Below are positions 33,808 to 37,884 of a DNA stretch of 37,884 bases, piece by piece (positions within the stretch are counted from its first letter, which is position 1; every line of letters begins with the position of its first letter). The notes below the pieces were generated by a model. The model was not told where the DNA came from, did not search any database, and was given only the letters and a program-made list of their open reading frames with translations. Origin of the DNA: Desulfobacteraceae bacterium (GTDB taxonomy: Bacteria; Desulfobacterota; Desulfobacteria; Desulfobacterales; Desulfobacteraceae). The stretch is taken from the NCBI GenBank assembly GCA_024225635.1, contig JAAEMK010001190.1:1-37884 (forward strand), given 5' to 3'. A program made the translations under genes and the position numbers.

Positions 33808-36552
33808 ATGCTTTTATTCAGGGAGAAATTATTATGTAACTCTGTACGACTCATCATACCGATGGCCTTTTTAATCGGAATAATATTACCCGCCTCAAAG
33901 GTAAACGCAGTGAAGTTGCCTGCCCCTGGTCAGACTATTGCTAATATATCAACAGCTGAACCACTTGCTTCGGTTAGCCGGGATATTCTGGTTCTCACGG
34001 ATGCTTCACCCGATGCAACCATAACTGCAGGCGGATCTGCAAGGGTATATGGCTCTGCAGGAGCAAATCATATCACGCTTGAAAACACTGCGGAAGCTGA
34101 GCTCTTTAACGTCCATGGAAGCAATACCATTACCGTTAAAGCTGATTCAACGCTATTTACAGTATTTCGTTCAGGTACCTATGTTACTTTTGAAGGAACA
34201 GACGGTACCGTTCTAAAGATTCCTGCCGCAACTGCATCCCAATCCATTATTTTCAATGATGTGGCCTATTCTTTGATCCTCGATTCCAATCGTGTAATGC
34301 TGGGAGATCAGGAAGTGGATCTGACTCCTGCGTCAATAACCCTCGCTTCCGGTGCGAATTCCAAACCGATTGCCAGCCCCATTTCTTTGAATGTTGATTC
34401 ATCTGTTCCCTATATTGAACAGCAGCTCATCGGCTATGACCCGGATGGTGATACCATCACATATGAATTGATTTCAAGTGCCAGTGGAGTCGGCTACTCA
34501 CTTGCCTACGTCAATTCAGTAACAGGAATGCTTTACATTTCCAGCGAACCCAGTGGAAATGATTCCTTTACCTTATCCTACCATGTTTCTGACGGCAAAC
34601 GTTTCAGTGATTCTGCTGAAATTACAGTACAGGTGACATACCTTTCGGAAGATGATAAAAATACCGGCAGAGAGGAAGTAAATCCTGAAGAGTATGCAAC
34701 CTTTGACCTCAGCACATACAACAGTGATCTTCTTGGAGGCGATTCCGCGCCCTCACAGCCCACATCCGTTGATCTCAGTTTTAATTTTCCCACCCCCGGG
34801 GACCAGGGGCAGCAGGGCAGTTGTGTGGGATGGGCCACGGCCTATGCTTTAAAAACCTACCAGGAAAAAATTGAGATCGGCTGGTCATTGAATACAGCTT
34901 CCCATCTGTTTAGCCCGGCATTTATTTACAATCAGATTAATGGCAATTATGATCAAGGTGCATTTATATATGATGCTTTAAACCTGGCTGTTCAGAAAGG
35001 AGTTTCAACCCTTGCGACCATGCCCTATTCCGACAGGGACTATCTGACTCAACCTTCGTCAGCTGCTTTTTCCGAAGCTGGATCATATAAGGCAGTAAAC
35101 TGGTACAGGGTCAACGACACGTCGCAGATCAAGGCAGCCCTGGTGAACAGAAAACCCGTGGTTTGCGGAATCTCGGTTTATCAATCTTTCTATAATCTTT
35201 ACGGCGGTAATTCGGTGTACAATACTGCCAATGGAAATAATCTTGGCGGCCATGCAGTCACAATTGTGGGATATGATGATAACAAGTTCGGTGGCGCATT
35301 TAAAATTATCAACTCCTGGAGCACCAGCTGGGGAGACGGTGGATATTTCTGGCTACCCTATTCTTTTGCCTCCCAGGGGATTATGAGTGAGGCTTATGTT
35401 CTTGAAGATGCCGAAAACGGATCAATACCGGAAGATGAAGAACCAACGGAACCAGAGCCTGATTACAACACTCTTCCCAACCTGACAGTCTCTTCCTGGA
35501 ATGCCAATTATGATCCCAGGCCCGGTGGAACCGGGACATTGACCTATGAGGTCATCAACACTGGAGCCGGTACTGCTTCCTTGGGTGCGGACATAAACCT
35601 GATGCTCTCCAGAAACAACGAGATCACCAGCAGTGATGATTACGTTGTCTATGAGGAAATTCCCTTTGATTTGCTTCCTGGAGGTTCGGTATACAGGGAC
35701 TATTCCAATGCTCTGTCATTCAGCTTTCCCGATCATATTGAGTCTGGAGTTTATTATATGGCGCTATGGGTGGATGATCTGGGGGAGATGACGGAATCCA
35801 ATGAAAACGACAATATATCCTTGCCCGAAAGTACACTCACAATTGAAGACTCCATGCCTGATATCAGCGTTAATTCCTGGTATGCGGACTGGGATGGATA
35901 TGGAAACGGCGCCCTGACCTATGAAGTTGAAAACAGTGGTGTTTTAGCCATAAATTCATGCAATTGGTATATTAATCTGATTCTGGATGCGGATCAGATA
36001 ACAGGGAATGGGAATGAAATATTTCTATTTTATGAGCAGGCTGGATTTTCTTTGGACCCTGGCTGCACGATTTCCAGAAACAGCTTAAATTCAGCATATT
36101 TTAACCTGTATATGGATCATGACGGGTACAATGTCCCCTCGGGTGTTTATTATATGGCTCTATGGGTGGATGATTTGAATTCGGTTGATGAAAGTAATGA
36201 GTTGAACAATAGCTCCTACAGCTGGGGAGTAGTTAATGTTTCAAACTATTATGGGACTGCCATGAAATCCTCTGCTGTAGATAAGCAGCCTCGATCAGGT
36301 ACTGAAGTTTCAGGCAAAGCTTATAACGGCAAAAGGCTTCCACCGAAGGATCTTGTAATGAAAAAGGTTATGATCACCAAAAAGAGATCCGGAGAAATCA
36401 AAATGCAGATGCTGGATAAGGATTCCGTCAAAAACACGGAAAACTCCCTGGGTGACTTCCGGACAAAGCAGATTTCTTCAGGTGCAGGGCTCATCTTTCC
36501 TTCATCAGAAAGGATTCCCATGTCCAATAGCGTGCCTGCCCATGAAAAATAA
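33808..36552 (+). CDS. Secreted papain-family (C1) cysteine protease with CARDB repeats
   Basis: About 914 residues from the ATG at 33808, 7 bases from GAGGAG; the ATG at 33802 is too close to it. A signal peptide ends near SKVNA. Residues ~60-180 form a repetitive beta-rich region. Residues ~190-280 form a cadherin/Ig-like domain (YDPDGDTITYEL, SFTLSYHVSDG). The peptidase C1 domain (~320-545) has the oxyanion Gln and catalytic Cys in GDQGQQGSCVGWATAY, the His in GGHAVTIVGYDD and the Asn in INSWSTSWGDGGYFWL. Two CARDB-type domains follow, each ending in a W-V-D-D-L...ES-N-E-x-N-N motif. The polar tail has no evident PEP-CTERM or LPXTG anchor. The catalytic set is complete, so activity is likely. 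The protein should be extracellular or surface-associated, and its leader suggests c-di-GMP control. Confidence 0.88.
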   Translation: MLLFREKLLCNSVRLIIPMAFLIGIILPASKVNAVKLPAPGQTIANISTAEPLASVSRDILVLTDASPDATITAGGSARVYGSAGANHITLENTAEAELFNVHGSNTITVKADSTLFTVFRSGTYVTFEGTDGTVLKIPAATASQSIIFNDVAYSLILDSNRVMLGDQEVDLTPASITLASGANSKPIASPISLNVDSSVPYIEQQLIGYDPDGDTITYELISSASGVGYSLAYVNSVTGMLYISSEPSGNDSFTLSYHVSDGKRFSDSAEITVQVTYLSEDDKNTGREEVNPEEYATFDLSTYNSDLLGGDSAPSQPTSVDLSFNFPTPGDQGQQGSCVGWATAYALKTYQEKIEIGWSLNTASHLFSPAFIYNQINGNYDQGAFIYDALNLAVQKGVSTLATMPYSDRDYLTQPSSAAFSEAGSYKAVNWYRVNDTSQIKAALVNRKPVVCGISVYQSFYNLYGGNSVYNTANGNNLGGHAVTIVGYDDNKFGGAFKIINSWSTSWGDGGYFWLPYSFASQGIMSEAYVLEDAENGSIPEDEEPTEPEPDYNTLPNLTVSSWNANYDPRPGGTGTLTYEVINTGAGTASLGADINLMLSRNNEITSSDDYVVYEEIPFDLLPGGSVYRDYSNALSFSFPDHIESGVYYMALWVDDLGEMTESNENDNISLPESTLTIEDSMPDISVNSWYADWDGYGNGALTYEVENSGVLAINSCNWYINLILDADQITGNGNEIFLFYEQAGFSLDPGCTISRNSLNSAYFNLYMDHDGYNVPSGVYYMALWVDDLNSVDESNELNNSSYSWGVVNVSNYYGTAMKSSAVDKQPRSGTEVSGKAYNGKRLPPKDLVMKKVMITKKRSGEIKMQMLDKDSVKNTENSLGDFRTKQISSGAGLIFPSSERIPMSNSVPAHEK

Positions 36553-36556
36553 ATTT

Positions 36557-36591
36557 ATTTCAGGGGGGAGTGTGATCTTACTCCTTGAAAT
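36557..36591 (+). terminator. Weak hairpin after the protease gene
   Basis: Stems ATTTCA/TGAAAT and GGAGT/ACTCC surround an 8-base loop five bases past the protease stop. No T run follows, so it may only protect the mRNA end. Confidence 0.3.
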
Positions 36592-36690
36592 TGAACAAGC
36601 TCGTGGCTCCTTAGCACCTGGGGAGCATCCCCGCTTAGTGGTGAACGTGGTGGGGACAGAATGAAACTTAAAGCCACCACAAAATAAAAA

Positions 36691-36717
36691 AGGCTTAACC
36701 GGATTCCGGTTAAGCCT
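36691..36717 (-). terminator. Terminator downstream of the tRNA-Leu remnant
   Basis: A perfect 12-bp stem (AGGCTTAACCGG/CCGGTTAAGCCT, 3-base loop) is followed on the minus strand by TTTTTTATTTT. It lies 12 bases beyond the CCA end of the partial tRNA-Leu, exactly where the terminator of an intact tRNA gene would lie. Confidence 0.85.
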
Positions 36718-36728
36718 TTGATATTTAA

Positions 36729-36785
36729 TGGTACCTGGGACGAGAATTGAACTCGTACAGAGATAATCTCCGAGGGATTTTAAGT
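36729..36785 (-). other. 3' half of tRNA-Leu(UAA), probable attachment-site remnant
   Basis: Read on the minus strand this contains the anticodon loop CTTAAAA (anticodon UAA), a class II variable arm (GAGA-TTA-TCTC), the T arm ACGAG-TTCAATT-CTCGT with a canonical T loop, the acceptor strand CCCAGGT, discriminator A and encoded CCA. The 5' half (acceptor ACCTGGG, D arm) is absent from the following sequence, and pairing breaks at the anticodon stem. A tRNA 3' half left alone like this is the usual trace of an element integrated into a tRNA gene. The original terminator lies on the low-coordinate side, so the element should lie to the right. Confidence 0.8.
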
Positions 36786-36918
36786 TCCATTTGCACAAAA
36801 TTTAAATTCTTTGTATTTTCAAACCCTTAATTGACGGGCCTTTCGAGACCTCACTTTTGGTTTCGTTTGGAAATGTTTGCAAGTATTTGACCTTGACGGG
36901 CACAGATTAGGCACACGT

Positions 36919-36949
36919 ATGGCCAGGGGAGAAACAGTCCTCTGGCCAT
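36919..36949 (+). terminator. Hairpin with T run
   Basis: An 8-bp stem (ATGGCCAG/CTGGCCAT) is followed on the plus strand by eight T. It also sits 9 bases past the TAA at 36958 that ends the extended minus-strand frame, so it may end transcripts from both sides. Positions 36786-36918 hold no gene I can recognise. Confidence 0.6.
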
Positions 36950-36957
36950 TTTTTTTA

Positions 36958-37185
36958 TTAAAACTCCCCCACTCCCAACACCTCATTCACCACCTGGCAA
37001 ACCTCAGAAACACATCACCGTCCTTTGGGATTCTTCACAGAACAGTTGCACCCCCCTGCCCTCTTTTCGGGTGTAATCTTTTCCAGGATCAATGACCGGC
37101 CATGTCTGACAACATCGGATTCGATATCACTGGCTGAATAACCGAAGCAGTAACAGATCAGTTCGTTTTTGTTGGGTCTATCCAT
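36958..37185 (-). CDS. CopZ/BFD-like [2Fe-2S] protein, candidate selenoprotein (UGA at 37015-37017)
   Basis: Read to the first stop this is a 56-residue protein ending NPKGR. It starts MDRPNKNELICYCFGYSASD, with the CxC of CopZ N-terminal/BFD-like [2Fe-2S] domains, then AGGCNCSVKNPKGR. The next codons are UGA, then UGU (Cys), VSEVCQVVNEVLG and a TAA at 36958. In A. fulgidus CopZ the same place reads NPSGRCC, with the second Cys a cluster ligand. Reading UGA as selenocysteine restores U-C in place of C-C and gives a complete 75-residue domain. The ATG at 37185 lies 3 bases after the stop of the upstream gene. The role would be electron transfer or metal handling. A weak hairpin follows the UGA, and I cannot confirm a SECIS. 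Confidence 0.6.
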
Positions 37186-37188
37186 AAA

Positions 37189-37359
37189 TCATTCCGGCTT
37201 TCTCAAAAAAGAATCCAGGGCCTCAATCATCACCCCGGTCACAGTTGATCCATTTTCTCTGGCATACCGATCGATCCTCTCAGCAAGAACACAGGGGATC
37301 TCTATGGTTAAGCTCTGGGTTGAATCTGCACATTCTTTTACAATAGATGGATCTGCCAT
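37189..37359 (-). CDS. Ribbon-helix-helix (CopG/Arc-like) DNA-binding protein
   Basis: 56 residues from an ATG with GGGAG 5 bases upstream. After a short polar N-terminus, SLTIEIPCVLAERIDRYARE is a typical DNA-contacting beta-strand and helix, and STVTGVMIEALDSFLRK the second helix. Such proteins act as dimers that repress their own operon or neighbouring genes and are common on integrated elements. It precedes the [2Fe-2S] protein by 3 bases, so they form one operon. Direct repeats upstream (37462-37494) are candidate operators. Confidence 0.7.
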   Translation of the reverse strand: MADPSIVKECADSTQSLTIEIPCVLAERIDRYARENGSTVTGVMIEALDSFLRKPE

Positions 37360-37461
37360 TCATGCTCCCTTTCTTAAAAGTTGTGCCGGTTTTTTACACA
37401 TCCATTGCCCCGATGCAAGAACAATGAAAGTGTGTATCACAGGGTGGCTGTAATTTGTTAC

Positions 37462-37494
37462 AGACCTTGTAACGTTGTAATAGAGACCTTGTAA
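37462..37494. repeat. Direct repeats upstream of the ribbon-helix-helix gene
   Basis: AGACCTTGTAA occurs at 37462-37472 and 37484-37494, 22 bases apart (two helical turns), with further TTGTAA/GTTACA copies nearby. Position and phasing suit binding of a small repressor. Confidence 0.45.
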
Positions 37495-37666
37495 TAAATG
37501 GTGAATTTATCATGACATTACGTATAAAGACTGTAACGACAGGCCTTTCAAGAGATGAGGCTTGCAATTCGATTTTGTAATTTCATGCCCCAAGCGCCTC
37601 CAAATGTAACTTTTTTACCGCTGTTAAAAACAGTTTAAAAAGGGTTAAAAAACTATCAGCAGTCAG
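37495..37666. other. Non-coding AT-rich spacer
   Basis: No open frame of note. It contains a short inverted repeat CTGTTAAAAACAG near 37621 and repeated TTTAAAAA/GTTAAAAA stretches next to the likely insertion-sequence end. Confidence 0.4.
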
Positions 37667-37753
37667 TGGTGTCCGGTTAGAAAATTGCATGAACAAAATA
37701 TGTAAAAAAAAGTTAGATTTTACTTGACAAAGTTAATGAAGCAAATTTGCCGC

Positions 37754-37780
37754 CTTGTTATAACTTTTTATTATAACAAG
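37754..37780. repeat. Inverted repeat before the partial frame
   Basis: Ten-base arms CTTGTTATAA/TTATAACAAG around a 7-base loop lie just upstream of the start at 37795. In a transposase leader such a hairpin could limit translation from outside transcripts. Confidence 0.5.
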
Positions 37781-37794
37781 GGATGCCGACAAAT

Positions 37795-37884
37795 ATGCGC
37801 TCACTCTACATACCAAAGGAAAATTTTGACTCTCGCTCCTACGCTCAATATCTTTCGCCCTTACAGGATATTCTTCCAAACACC
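37795..37884 (+). CDS. Partial open frame, possible transposase N-terminus
   Basis: Thirty codons beginning MRSLYIPKENFDSRSYAQYL run off the window without a stop. AAGGGA lies 11 bases upstream, and an in-frame ATG at 37783 is an alternative start. Position inside the putative IS end suggests a transposase, but the visible part carries no diagnostic motif. Confidence 0.4.
   Translation, partial: MRSLYIPKENFDSRSYAQYLSPLQDILPNT

Larger units (their letters stand above)
37667..37884 (+). mobile_element. Left end of a probable insertion sequence, cut by the window edge
   Basis: TGGTGTCCGGTTAG at 37667-37680 resembles the terminal repeats of IS4-type elements. It is followed by a short AT-rich leader and an open frame that runs off the window. 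The second end is not in view, so this rests on resemblance only. Confidence 0.4.

Noticed and set aside
36786-36960. Integrase fragment next to the attachment remnant
   Set aside because: No tyrosine-recombinase motif is readable; the integrase is normally at the other, intact tRNA end.
36729-37884. Group I intron in tRNA-Leu(UAA), since the break is at the anticodon loop
   Set aside because: No tRNA-Leu 5' exon (acceptor ACCTGGG, D arm) appears on the minus strand in the remaining 1.1 kb, and coding sequence intervenes.
1-37884. CRISPR array
   Set aside because: No regularly spaced repeats of 23-40 bases are present; the direct repeats seen are short and few.

Overview
The window looks like chromosomal DNA of a Gram-negative bacterium, most likely an anaerobic Desulfobacterota (sulfate-reducer type). 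The evidence is a TonB-dependent receptor, YheU/MtgA/MurA/ComEC housekeeping genes, a probable c-di-GMP riboswitch, a probable selenoprotein and a DtxR/IdeR-like rather than Fur-like operator. The taxonomic placement is inference; there is no 16S rRNA here.

Layout. (1) Positions 311-5870, minus strand, hold housekeeping genes: yheU-mtgA, then murA-comEC-membrane protein, closed by a strong terminator at 248-282. (2) Positions 5969-32704, minus strand, hold one long siderophore operon. In transcription order it contains: an NRPS (ArCP-Cy-A-PCP); a PKS/NRPS hybrid (KS-AT-MT-KR-ACP-Cy-A-PCP); an NRPS with docking domain, Cy, A with stuffed methyltransferase-fold domain, PCP and TE; a saccharopine-dehydrogenase-like reductase; a FyuA-like TonB receptor; an exported alpha/beta hydrolase; a fused salicylate-AMP ligase/salicylate synthase; and a DRE-TIM aldolase-like enzyme. 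A TTGACA -35 and a DtxR/IdeR-like box lie upstream. (3) Positions 33235-36552, plus strand, hold a small unknown protein and a secreted papain-family protease behind a candidate c-di-GMP-I riboswitch. (4) At 36691-36785 there is the 3' half of a tRNA-Leu(UAA) with its terminator, read as an attachment-site remnant. (5) Positions 36786-37884 look like the end of an integrated element, with a ribbon-helix-helix protein, a CopZ-like [2Fe-2S] protein whose frame continues through UGA (candidate selenoprotein), and the left edge of an insertion sequence.

How the siderophore genes fit together. The fused enzyme would make salicylate from chorismate and load it on the N-terminal ArCP of the first NRPS. 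All three adenylation domains carry cysteine-type pocket residues and all three condensation-type domains are cyclization domains, so three thiazoline-type rings are expected. A malonyl extension with C-methylation and ketoreduction is placed between ring 1 and ring 2, whereas in yersiniabactin it lies between ring 2 and ring 3. The last module may reduce and methylate (or epimerise) ring 3 before release by a thioesterase that has Cys in place of the usual Ser. The product is thus predicted to be related to yersiniabactin/pyochelin but with a different order. No phosphopantetheinyl transferase, exporter or AraC-type regulator is seen in the window.
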